Shown here: piece after piece, positions 49,901 to 57,900 of the stretch
Layout of the letters: each line of letters opens with the position of its first letter
Numbering within the stretch: position 1 is the stretch's first letter
DNA from: M0108 sp044228695
GTDB taxonomy: Bacteria > Pseudomonadota > Gammaproteobacteria > Chromatiales > Chromatiaceae
Direction of reading: 5' to 3'
NCBI GenBank assembly: GCA_044228695.1
Contig: JBGAUK010000009.1
Location: forward strand, 4,374 to 68,373
Length of the DNA: 64,000 nt
The notes under the pieces: model-generated
Told to the model about the DNA's origin: nothing
What the model saw: the letters and a program-made list of their open reading frames with translations, nothing else
The model's database searches: none
Position numbers and translations under genes: made by a program

Positions 49901-50583
49901 CCGAAGAAGACCGGGCCCTTGGCGCCGGTCCCGTCCGTGCCGCTCAGGGCCAACTGGAGCTGGCGCTGGGCCTCCAGGATCCCCGCTTTCTCATAGAGGG
50001 TGACAATCTCGATGACGGCGGAGACCAGGCCCCAGGGGCGCGGCTGGGCGTCCGGTGGCGTGGGGGTGACGAAAACCGGGGCGCGGATGAGGATGGCGAT
50101 GCCGTCCTGGACCAGTGGCAAAGGGCCGGCCACCAGCGGCTGGCCGCTGGACATGGCGCGCAGGGCCGCGGCGCTCTGGGTGGGATGGGTCCGGTAATTC
50201 AGGCCCAGCGCCGCCTCGTTGCCCGCCAGGGGGTACACGAGCTTGACGACCAGGTCGGGCGCCCCGACGATGTTGCGCAGGGCGTTGTCCTGATTCACCA
50301 GGCCGGCGGCGATGCGGGCGAACTCGGTCTGATCAAGATCCGGGCGGGATGCAATCACGGCGGTCAGCCCATGCACCAGCAACAGATGGCCGTTGATGAC
50401 CCCTTCAAGGCGGGCGCGCAGGGTGGTCAGCTCCTTCAGGACGCCGGTGCGTTCCTGTGCCAGGGCCCGATCGCTGGCCAGTCGTTCGATGATCTGCTCC
50501 GTGGCCAGGATTGGCAGCAGGGCCAGGAGGGCGAACAACCAGGGGCGACTGGCGAGCAAGAGGCCAGGTGAAGGCGGCTTCAA
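46960..50583 (-). CDS. CHASE-PAS-GAF-PAS histidine kinase (Cph1/bacteriophytochrome-type kinase core)
   Basis: The 1207-residue protein has a helix (about 13-30), a periplasmic CHASE domain (about 60-260, GLNYRTHPTQ and RAPVFV), a second helix (about 270-290), PAS (about 300-415), GAF (about 430-590), three more PAS domains (about 605-975) and a kinase core with His997 in SVSHDLKAPLRG. HATPase (about 1100-1205) ends GQGATFYLELPL. The HDLKAPLRG box is the type found in phytochrome kinases, unlike the HEIRTP boxes elsewhere here. The GAF domain lacks an obvious chromophore cysteine or PHY domain, so light sensing is not indicated. There is no receiver in the protein; the Rcp1-type receiver is encoded next to it. 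Confidence 0.9.
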   Translation of the reverse strand: MKPPSPGLLLASRPWLFALLALLPILATEQIIERLASDRALAQERTGVLKELTTLRARLEGVINGHLLLVHGLTAVIASRPDLDQTEFARIAAGLVNQDNALRNIVGAPDLVVKLVYPLAGNEAALGLNYRTHPTQSAAALRAMSSGQPLVAGPLPLVQDGIAILIRAPVFVTPTPPDAQPRPWGLVSAVIEIVTLYEKAGILEAQRQLQLALSGTDGTGAKGPVFFGDPRVLTQDPVTLAVSLPGGSWGLAAIPAVGWGQSPDLAELIRLIRSLGFLVALAAAGMAYLLARANRRLVQGEGRLRTLLATIPDLVWLKDSAGLYLACNPRFEQLYGAPEGEIVGKHDQDFVPAELAATFRAHDQAAIAAGGPCLNEEWLVFAGSGHRGLFETIKTPMRDSQGRLLGVLGIARDITARTEAEERIRGLNRVHAVMSGINAAIVRLRDPDELYREACRIAVEVGGFRMAWLGLADSASGEVRVLAHAGEVGEGYLEQLHISLADDAHAQGPTGQALRQGKHVVCNDIATDPRMAPWREAALARGYRASAAFPIAVAGQVRGAFNLYADRRDYFDTAELDLLDQLASDIGFTLGSIESEMARETLGRRLIDLLETMSDGFVSLGRDWHYQYVNRQAAAQLGRTPADLLGRHIWTEFPGEVGYAFHQACERAMREGVAVRFEDYYLPTQRWFENRIYPTRDGISILFSDITEYKQTLEALERQRDLLDRTSRFAKVGGWEFEVATGTGTWTDETARIYALDPAGPIRAPAALAVFPRPGRRELVAALRAAISGGHPFDLELPMTSASGARKWIQMIGLPVREEGQVVRVEGAIQDISIRKEAELAARRRESLLDTVFQVLPDLFFLMDADGTIRDYRASRDDDLYLPPEHFLGKTVREVLPPPVAAVFMDKLARVGHEGHLVSYEYRLPMAEGERCYEARLSRLPETAQFISVVRDITERKRIEDEVLRLNAELEERVQARTAELAAINKELETFTYSVSHDLKAPLRGIDGYSRLLLEDHLEQMDEEGRLFLRNVRHGVDQMSQLIEDLLAYSRMERRGLQGIPVELGALMGRILAERAEDIQASGARVWVALAGLVARADPEGLAMVLRNLLDNALKFHQPDRPAQVEIRGQATGNLILVAIQDQGIGFDMRYHDRIFEIFQRLQRAEDYPGTGIGLAIVRKAMYRMGGSIRAESAPGQGATFYLELPL

Positions 50584-50648
50584 GATAGCGTTTACCTCTG
50601 AGGGGCTGGCGAACTGTGCATTATCCCCGTCATACCGGTAACATCAAA

Positions 50649-50663
50649 GAGGGCTCCGCCCTC
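50649..50663 (-). terminator. Candidate terminator after the REC-PAS-GGDEF gene
   Basis: GAGGGC and GCCCTC flank a three-base loop; on the minus strand the hairpin is followed by TTTG. It lies 77 bases beyond the stop at 50740 and upstream of the kinase start at 50583. The stem is short, so this is tentative. Confidence 0.35.
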
Positions 50664-50739
50664 GGGAGGATTCATCTAACCCGATGATCCGCCGGTGCCC
50701 CTGGCGTTTGGCGAGGGTGGCACCGTGCCGCGCGGCCAC

Positions 50740-52056
50740 TCAATTTGGGGTAGCAAAGAGGTTGAGACGATCGCGCCCCCCTTCCTTGGCCCGATACATG
50801 GCCTCGTCGGCGTGCCGGGTGAGTTCGCTGGCGTCACCGCCATGGTCCGGGTAGAGGGCAATGCCGATGCTGGCGGAAATCGCCAGGGTCCTGTCGGCCA
50901 CTTCAAAGGGCTGTCTCAGGGCCTCGCGCAAGGCTTCGGCCACCTTGATCGCCCCTTCCTCGTTAGCCACCTCATGCAACAAGATGACAAACTCGTCACC
51001 GCCTATCCGACCGACGGTGTCCGTGGCGCGTACGCGGGCGGTGAGGCGTTGGGCGACCGCCCTCAGCAGCAGGTCCCCGACGGCGTGACCCCAGGTGTCG
51101 TTGATGGGTTTGAATCGGTCGAGGTCGATGAAGAGTAGGGCTAGTTTGGCGCCATGACGCTTGGCCAGTTCCAGGGCTTGGTTGACCCTGTCGAAGAAGA
51201 GGCCGCGATTGGGCAGTTGGGTCAGGACGTCGTGGGTGGCCATGTAAACCAGCCGTTCCTGGGCCTGTTTGCGATCGGTGATATTGAGCTTGATCGCCAC
51301 GTAATGGGTGATGTTCCCCGCCGTGTCCTTGACGGGGGCGATGCGGGCTTCCTCCCAATAGACCTCGCCGGATTTGCGGCGATTTACCAATTCGCCCGCC
51401 CAGGTCTCGCCCCGGGGGAGTAGGTCCCACATTTCCTCGTATTGGGAGGGCGTGGTTAATCCCGACTGCAGGATCCGGGGATTGTGACCGATGGCCTCCG
51501 CGGGGGTATAGCCGGTTTCCTCGGTGAACCGGGGATTGACGTACTGGATGATGGCGTCCCGGTCCGTGATGACGATGGAGGTCGGGCTCTGTTCGATGGC
51601 CTTGGACAGCACCTGCAATTGGTCGTTGGCCCGTTTGATTTCGACCAGGCTGCGGGCCATGGCCTGGGTGTGCCGTTTCAGGTCCAGGTGCAGGCGGACC
51701 CGGGCACGGACGACCGCCCGGTTGACGGGTTTGGGGATAAAGTCCACCCCGCCCGCGGAAAAGGCGCGGGTTTCGCTGTCCGCGTCGGTCTTGGCGGTAA
51801 TGAAGATGACCGGGATGTCGCGGGTTGTGGGATCGGTCTTGAGGGCCGCGCAGACCGCGTAGCCATCCATCTCCGGCATCATGACGTCGAGCAGGATGAT
51901 GTCGGGTGGGTACTGGGTCGCCGCCAAGGCCAGGGCCTGGCGTCCGGAGGTGGCAAAGCTGAGGTCGTAATCTTCCTCCAGCATCCCCAAGAGGATTTCG
52001 ATATTCGTCGGGGTGTCGTCAACAATGAGGATGTGCGCGAGTTCGGGGGTCGTCAT
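50740..52056 (-). CDS. REC-PAS-GGDEF response regulator (diguanylate cyclase), copy 2
   Basis: The start is ATG at 52056 (MTTPELAHILIVDD, 438 residues), with AAGGA eleven bases upstream; the open frame extends further but without homology. The receiver has LLDVMMPEMDGY and PKPVNRA, the PAS reads YVNPRFTEETGYTPAEA, and GGDEF has an intact signature with RATD before it. It matches the protein at 32519-33808 along its whole length, so it is a recent duplicate. Its start overlaps a 55-codon PAS-remnant ORF, which in turn overlaps a hybrid kinase; that kinase is its probable phosphodonor. Confidence 0.92.
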   Translation of the reverse strand: MTTPELAHILIVDDTPTNIEILLGMLEEDYDLSFATSGRQALALAATQYPPDIILLDVMMPEMDGYAVCAALKTDPTTRDIPVIFITAKTDADSETRAFSAGGVDFIPKPVNRAVVRARVRLHLDLKRHTQAMARSLVEIKRANDQLQVLSKAIEQSPTSIVITDRDAIIQYVNPRFTEETGYTPAEAIGHNPRILQSGLTTPSQYEEMWDLLPRGETWAGELVNRRKSGEVYWEEARIAPVKDTAGNITHYVAIKLNITDRKQAQERLVYMATHDVLTQLPNRGLFFDRVNQALELAKRHGAKLALLFIDLDRFKPINDTWGHAVGDLLLRAVAQRLTARVRATDTVGRIGGDEFVILLHEVANEEGAIKVAEALREALRQPFEVADRTLAISASIGIALYPDHGGDASELTRHADEAMYRAKEGGRDRLNLFATPN

Positions 52057-52220
52057 GGCGAATTCCCATCCTTTGTAACGAAGAGGCCCGCCGCTGTCGT
52101 GATGCGGATAGCCACGGGCGTGGCGTCGATAATGGTGCGGAATTGAGCCGTGGAGACCGCCAGATCGGCCCCGGGAGGCTTGTCCGCCGGAGTTGATTGA
52201 TCGAGGACAGGGCCTGTCAT
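52053..52220 (-). CDS. 55-codon ORF encoding a PAS-domain fragment
   Basis: ATG at 52220 overlaps the hybrid kinase stop (ATGA) and its TGA overlaps the start of the REC-PAS-GGDEF gene (ATGA again). The product begins MTGPVLDQSTPADK and contains FRTIIDATPVAIRIT and AAGLFVTKDG, which is the opening helix and first strand of a PAS domain. The domain then stops. It looks like the start of a former PAS sensor gene whose remainder was lost, with the coupling signals kept. It may now act only as a translational bridge. The type is given as CDS because the frame is intact, but no function is claimed. Confidence 0.55.
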   Translation of the reverse strand: MTGPVLDQSTPADKPPGADLAVSTAQFRTIIDATPVAIRITTAAGLFVTKDGNSP

Positions 52221-54568
52221 GAGACCCCGTCTCCCGGGGAGGGCGATGGCCCTGGGACGGAGGACGGGGGTCCGCCATCTGTCCAGCGTGTTAGCACCGC
52301 GACCAGTTGCTCCAGCTCCAGGGGTTTGGTCAGGAGATCGTTGGTCCCGGCCTCGAGGGCTCGCCGTCGGTCTTCCTGGAGCGCCCCGGCGGTCACGGCG
52401 ATGATGGGCAGCGCCCTCAGGCCCAAGGCGTCGCGGATGGCGCGGGTGGTTTCGAGCCCATCCTTGCCCGGCATCTGGACATCCATCAGGACGGCGTCAA
52501 AGCCCTTCGGCTCCGATTGTAGCCGGTCCAGGGCCTGCTGGCCGCCCTCCAGGAGGGTGGAGCTGGCCCCTTCCAACTGTAGCAGCCGTTCGATCACCAT
52601 GAGATTGATGGGGCTGTCGTCTACCACCAGGAGGTGTAACCCCGCCAGACGCCCGCCGGCGGGGGCCTTCGGCTCCGGGGCCGGAAGGGGTGTCACTTCG
52701 TGACTCGTCGCCCGCTTTAAGGGCAGTTCGAACCAGAAGGTGCTGCCCGCGCCAATGCGGCTCTCGACCCCGATCCGGCCCCCCAACAGTTCGACCAGAC
52801 GCTTGCTGATCGAGAGGCCCAGGCCGGTGCCGCCATAGCGGCGGTTGATGCTGCTATCGGCCTGGGTAAAGGGCGAGAAGAGGCTGGTCTGGGATTCCGG
52901 GGTGATGCCGATGCCGTGGTCACTGACCTCGAAGCGTAGCCGGACCCTCGCGGCGCCGATCTCCAGGGGGGTGACGCGGATCTGGATTTCGCCCTGGTCA
53001 GTGAACTTGATGGCGTTGCCGATCAGGTTGACGAGTACCTGCTCCAGGCGCAGCGGATCGCCGAGCAGGTCGCCCTCCAGGGCGGCAAGGGGCGCAATGC
53101 GCAAGGTCAGTCCCTTGCCCCGCGCCGTGGCCCCCAACAGGTGCTCGATCTGACTCAGGATGGGCCCCAGCCTGAAGGGGCGCTCCTCTATGCTGATCTG
53201 GCCGGCCTCGATCCGGGAGAAGTCCAGGATGTCATTGATGATGAGTAGCAGGGATCTGCCGGCGGTGTGGATTTGTTCCACCATGGCGCTCTGATCGGGG
53301 GGCAAGGCGGACCTCGCCAGGATTTGCGTCAAGCCGAGCACGGCGTTCATGGGGGTGCGGATCTCGTGGCTCATATGGGCCAGGAAGAGGCTCTTGGCCT
53401 CGTTGGCGGCCTCGGCGACCCCTTTGGCGGCCCGGAGCTCCTCCTCCAGTTCGCGCTGAACCGTGATGTCGCGGTTGACGCCCAGCACGCGTAGAGGCCG
53501 GCCCTGGGCGTCCTGCCGCTCGATGAGGGAGACCGAATGGATGTAACGGACCCGCCCCCCGGGCAGAACGATGCGGAACACATCGTCGTTGATCACCTGG
53601 TCGCGGAGGGCCCTTTGCAGTTTGGTCTCGGCTCCCTCCCGGTCGTCGGGATGCAGGCGGGACCGCCAGAAGTCGTAGTAAAGGCCCTGACGGTAGATGT
53701 CCGGTGGCACCTGGTACCAGGCACGCAGGCGCTCGTCCCACTCCAGTTTGCCGGTGGGGATATCCCAGTTCCAGATGCCGATGTCGGCGGCCCCGGTGGC
53801 CAGGGTGAGGCGATTCATGGCCTCTGTGATCTGGAGCCTTGCCTTCACCGGTTCGGTGATGTCGCGGATGATGCCAACGGCATTCCAACCATCCTGTAAG
53901 GCGACCGCCGACAGGGAGAGTTCGACCGTAATCTCCTGGCCGTACTTGCTTATTGCTGGCAATTCAAGGGTCTTACCGATAGCCTTGCCCCGTCCGCTGC
54001 GTCGGAACTCGGGGAAGGCCGCATGATGTTGGCGCAGGTGGACTTCGGGGGCCAGCAGACGGTGGAGGTTTTGGCCAAGGGCCTCTTCGGCGCTATAGCC
54101 CAGGATCGCCGTGGCCGCGGGGTTCCAGTAGGTGATCTCCCCTTGGGGATTCATCATCAGGATGGCGTCATGGGCCGTATCCGTGATGCAGCGCAGGCGG
54201 TCCTCCGCCCCCCCTTGGGTGTGCAGGCGCTGCTGGATCAGCGACATGAACAAACCCAACGTGGCGAAGATGGCCAGAGGCAGCCCCTGCGCCAAGCCCG
54301 TTAAGGTGAGCGTTTGCCCGGGCTCCATGAAAAACCACTTGACCAGCACCAAGGAGAGAAGGGTGGCCAGGACGCCCCCGACCAGCCCCCCGAACCAGCC
54401 GCTGATGAAGACCGCTGGGTAAAAAAATAGCCAGAGAGAGGGATTGATCACGGCGCCCAACTGGAGTTGCAGCACCAGGGCCAGGAGAGGCATCAAGAGG
54501 GACAGGAGCATCCGCAGGTGGCGACGAAACCCCAGCGAGGGCAAGGGGATGACCAATGGCTTCATCAT
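52217..54568 (-). CDS. DUF4118-like membrane hybrid histidine kinase with PAS domains and receiver
   Basis: The 783-residue protein begins with three or four hydrophobic helices (about 18-110) of the KdpD-type DUF4118 kind: NPSLWLFFYPAVFISGWFGG, LVLVKWFFMEP and PLAIFATLGLFMSL. Two PAS domains follow (about 125-245 and 250-375, with WNWDIPTGKLEWDERLRAW), then HisKA with His401, HATPase (about 505-620) and a receiver (about 645-765, VDDSPIN and VLMDVQMPGKDG). It has neither an Hpt domain nor the C-terminal tail found in its neighbours, so a separate Hpt would be needed for any onward relay. Its stop overlaps the PAS-fragment ORF. Confidence 0.88.
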   Translation of the reverse strand: MMKPLVIPLPSLGFRRHLRMLLSLLMPLLALVLQLQLGAVINPSLWLFFYPAVFISGWFGGLVGGVLATLLSLVLVKWFFMEPGQTLTLTGLAQGLPLAIFATLGLFMSLIQQRLHTQGGAEDRLRCITDTAHDAILMMNPQGEITYWNPAATAILGYSAEEALGQNLHRLLAPEVHLRQHHAAFPEFRRSGRGKAIGKTLELPAISKYGQEITVELSLSAVALQDGWNAVGIIRDITEPVKARLQITEAMNRLTLATGAADIGIWNWDIPTGKLEWDERLRAWYQVPPDIYRQGLYYDFWRSRLHPDDREGAETKLQRALRDQVINDDVFRIVLPGGRVRYIHSVSLIERQDAQGRPLRVLGVNRDITVQRELEEELRAAKGVAEAANEAKSLFLAHMSHEIRTPMNAVLGLTQILARSALPPDQSAMVEQIHTAGRSLLLIINDILDFSRIEAGQISIEERPFRLGPILSQIEHLLGATARGKGLTLRIAPLAALEGDLLGDPLRLEQVLVNLIGNAIKFTDQGEIQIRVTPLEIGAARVRLRFEVSDHGIGITPESQTSLFSPFTQADSSINRRYGGTGLGLSISKRLVELLGGRIGVESRIGAGSTFWFELPLKRATSHEVTPLPAPEPKAPAGGRLAGLHLLVVDDSPINLMVIERLLQLEGASSTLLEGGQQALDRLQSEPKGFDAVLMDVQMPGKDGLETTRAIRDALGLRALPIIAVTAGALQEDRRRALEAGTNDLLTKPLELEQLVAVLTRWTDGGPPSSVPGPSPSPGDGVS

Positions 54569-54630
54569 GAGTTACAGCCAGAATCTTGAGTGAATGGCGA
54601 TGGTGAGGGGTATGCCCACCAGGCCTCTGG

Positions 54631-54669
54631 CTCCCTCCCCCTCGCGGGGAGAGGGTTGGGGGGAGGGGG
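54631..54669. repeat. GC-rich intergenic repeat with a CTCGCGGGGAG core
   Basis: The 348-base gap between the kinases at 54568 and 54917 holds no gene but several repeat-like pieces. This one, with CCCTCCCCCTCGCGGGGAGAGGG-type arms read across 54633-54655, matches a pattern I recognise from many proteobacterial intergenic regions. A G-rich tail follows to 54669. Confidence 0.45.
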
Positions 54670-54690
54670 CTTAACAGTCACGGCCCCAGC

Positions 54691-54739
54691 AGGCTTGGCA
54701 ACGGCAACCCAACCGTGGACACCCCCACCCGCTTCCACC
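54691..54739. repeat. Intergenic 49-base repeat, copy 1
   Basis: Starts AGGCTTGGCAACGGCAACCC and matches copy 2 (54796-54844) at 38 of 49 positions without a gap. Its centre forms a weaker stem than copy 2. One stem pair has changed on both sides (A-T in copy 2, G-C here), which fits a structured element. Confidence 0.55.
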
Positions 54740-54795
54740 TTGCGAGGCCCGGGCCGGGTGGTGTCTGGCGGGGGACGCCGTGAATACGTCCCTGT

Positions 54796-54844
54796 AGGCT
54801 TGGCGACAGCATCCCTGCTGTCGACACCCCCGCCAGCCCCCACC
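54796..54844. repeat. Intergenic 49-base repeat, copy 2
   Basis: Starts AGGCTTGGCGACAGCATCCC and contains a perfect 8-base stem, CGACAGCA with TGCTGTCG around TCCC, followed by ACACCCCCGCC. The GACGCCGTGAATACGTCCCT before it belongs to the same kind of intergenic repeat seen in purple sulfur bacteria and relatives (recognition from memory). Confidence 0.55.
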
Positions 54845-54899
54845 CGGCTCGGGCGGCTGCGCCCGAGGCATGACCGGCGTTGGGTAGAGCCGGGATTGC

Positions 54900-54916
54900 C
54901 TTCGCGCCGGGCGAAG
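54900..54916 (-). terminator. Hairpin directly after the kinase stop at 54917
   Basis: CTTCGC and GCGAAG flank a five-base loop, starting immediately after the TAG stop on the minus strand. There is no T run, so termination is only possible. Confidence 0.3.
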
Positions 54917-57900
54917 CTAGGCACTGGCCGCTTCATCTAGGGTCTTGAGCGCCTCGTCGAAGCGCAGGGCGTCCATGGCTCCGGACAGGGTCTGGACGGT
55001 GGGGGCACCATAGGCCTGGACGAGACTGGCCTCCAGTTCCGCGAAGAGCTGTCGCGCCGGTCGTAGCCGGTTGGTACCCAGGGCGGCGCGCAGGGCGGCG
55101 ACCTTGTCCTGGTCCAGGGGGCCTTGGACCTCCGGGGTTGGGCCTGGGGCGGGGACGGTCGCCAGCCAGGGGGCGGAGGCTTGGAGGAGGGCCGCCAGGC
55201 GCTCGGTGAACTGGGCCAGGCGGTCGCCGACCGTGGGGCTGTAGGCGTTGTCCTCGCGGAGGATGTCCTCCAGTTGGCGGGCGGTCTGGGCCAGCTCCAG
55301 GGCGCCGAGGTTGGCGGCGGCGCCGCGCAGGCGATGCAGGCGGTCCGCCGCCTGGTCATGAGCGCCCTGGGCCAGATCGGCCTGGACCTCCCGGGGAACG
55401 CTGCTTACGTCGGCGATGAAGCCCCGCAAGAGGCGCCGGATGAATGCCGGATCCCCCCCGGCTAGTAGGGCCAGGCGGTCGGGGTCGATCCCGGGGATGA
55501 GGGGGAGGGGTGCCTGCTCCGGCGTGTCGGCCGTAGCGACCTCGGGGGGTGGGAGGGCAGCGATCGTGGCCGCGGCGGGGGCGGGGCGCACCCAGGTGGT
55601 CAGCACCGCGACCAGTTCCTCCAACTCCACCGGTTTCGGCAGCAGGTCGTTGCAGCCGGCCTCCCGCGTCCGCTGCTGTTCTTCCCGCAGCACCCCGGCG
55701 GTGACGGCGATGACGGGCAGTTCGGTCAACTTCAATTCGCCGCGGATGGCGCGGGTCGCGCTCAGTCCGTCCAGCACCGGCATCTGCACATCCATCAGGA
55801 CTCCGTCGAAGCCCCGGGGCTGGGCGTTCAACCGGTCCAGGGCCTGTTGGCCGTCGGCGACCAGAGTGGCGCTAGCCCCCTCCAGGCCGAGCATCCGTTT
55901 GATGACCTCCAGGTTCATGCGGCTGTCGTCCACCACTAGGAAGTGCCGGCCGGCCAGGCGCGCCCCGACGGGGGGCGCCACGGCGGGGTCCGGCAAGGGG
56001 GGCGCCGCCAGGCGCGCGGTCCGGGCGAAGGGGAGATCGAACCAGAAGCGGCTGCCCGCTCCCACCTGGCTCTCGACCCAGATCTCGCCCCCCAGCAACT
56101 CCACCAGCCGCTTGCAGATGGAGAGGCCCAGGCCCGTGCCACCAAAGCGGCGGGTGATGCTGCCGTCGGCCTGGGTGAAGGGCACGAAGAGGCGGGGCAG
56201 GATCTCCGGGGCGATGCCGAGCCCCGTGTCGCTGACCGTGAAGCGCAGCCGCGCCTGTTCGTCCGCGGTCGGGAGGGGCTCGATCCGCACCTGGATTTCG
56301 CCCTGGTCGGTGAATTTGATGGCGTTGCTGATCAGGTTGAGGAGGATCTGTTCCAGCCGGAGCGGATCGCCAACCAGGTCCTCCTCGCCGATGGCGGTGG
56401 CTTGAATGCGGAGCTGGAGGCCCTTGGCCCGCGCCGCGCCGCCTTGCAGGGCTTCGACCCGCTCCAGCAGGGGGGCCAGCGCGAAGGGGTGTTGGTCCAG
56501 GTGGAGTTGGCCCGCCTCGATCTTGGAGAGGTCGAGGATGTCGTTGAGTAACCCCAGCAGGGACCGGCCGGCGGTGCGGATCTGGTGCACCATGTCACGC
56601 TGGTCGGGGGTGAGGGGAGCCTGCTCCAGGACCTGGGTCAGCCCGAGCACGGCGTTCAGGGGGGTGCGGATCTCGTGGCTCATGTGGGCGAGAAAATCGC
56701 TTTTGGCCCTATTGGCGGCCTCCGCCGCCTCCTTGGCGGCGCGGAGTTGCTCTTCCAGGGCCCGTTTCGCGGTCACGTCCAGGGTGGTGCCGACCAGGCG
56801 TACCGCGGCGCCCGCGGCATCCCAGGCCACGGCCTTGCCGATGGTGCTATGCCAGCGGATGTCGCCGTTGCGGGTGACGATGCGGTGCTCGCTCCGATGA
56901 ACGGGGCAACGGCCCGCCAGATAATCATCCAGCCGGCGCAGGACCTGGGGGGCATCCTCGGGGTGGAGGTGGCTCTTCCAGAGATCAAAGGTCGTGGCGA
57001 CCTCGCCCGGGGCATACCCCAACATGCGAAACCAGTGATCGTTGACCACCTCGGCGCCGGTCACCAGGTCGCTATCCCAGAGCCCCTCGCTAGTCACCTC
57101 CATGGCCAGGCGATAACGCTCCTCGCTGGCGCCCAGGGCGGCGGTGCGCTCCGCCACCTGGGTGACGAGGGTCTGCTGGGAGTCCTGGATGCGGTCGGCC
57201 ATGCGGTTGAAGGCATCCACCATGATCCGCGTCTCGCGGCAGTCTCCCGGGGCCGGCTGGAGGCGGGGCGAAAGATCGCCGGCCTGCAGTTGCTCGGCCA
57301 CGCCGACCAAGTTGCGCAGGGGCCGGGTCAGGCGGCGAGCGGCCAGGCCGATCAGCAGGAGGGAACCCAGGGTGAGCACCAGCCCCGCCCAGGCCAGGCG
57401 ACCGAAATCGTTTTGCAAGTCCGCGAGGACCTCGGTCTTGTTCAAGGCATACACCAGGGTCCAACCCGGGGCGCCACCGAAATCCAGGGAGCGGTGGGCT
57501 ACCAGCCACTCCCCGACCCGCGCATCCCTCTCCAGCAGCGACCCCGCATTGGCGCGGGCGGCCGGGTCCCGAGGCGCCAGGGCCGACCAATCCTTGTCCT
57601 CGCCGTCGGATTGGGCCAGGAGGCGCCCGGTCGGGTCATACAACAAGAGGGTGCCGGTGTGCCGGGGCCGGGTCGCCTCATCGCGGGCCTCCTCCCCCAG
57701 GAGCGACCGCGAATCCAGGGTGGCGATCAGGATGCCGACGACTTGGGTGCCGTGATGGGCCTCCGCGTCCGGGGCATGGATGGGTCGCACCACCCCGAGC
57801 AGGGGCCGCCCCTGTGCCCCTGGCAGTTCCTCGACCAGATCATCCAGTTCCGCCTGGTGGGCCCGGTCCAGGATTCCCGGGTCCCGATAGGGCTGGCCTA

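Noticed and set aside
46960..50583. Reading this kinase as a bacteriophytochrome
   Set aside because: The kinase core is similar, but no PHY domain or chromophore cysteine is visible and a CHASE membrane sensor is present.
54631..54844. Possible small CRISPR-like array
   Set aside because: Only two imperfect 49-base copies are present, with unlike spacing and internal hairpins; there are no cas genes.
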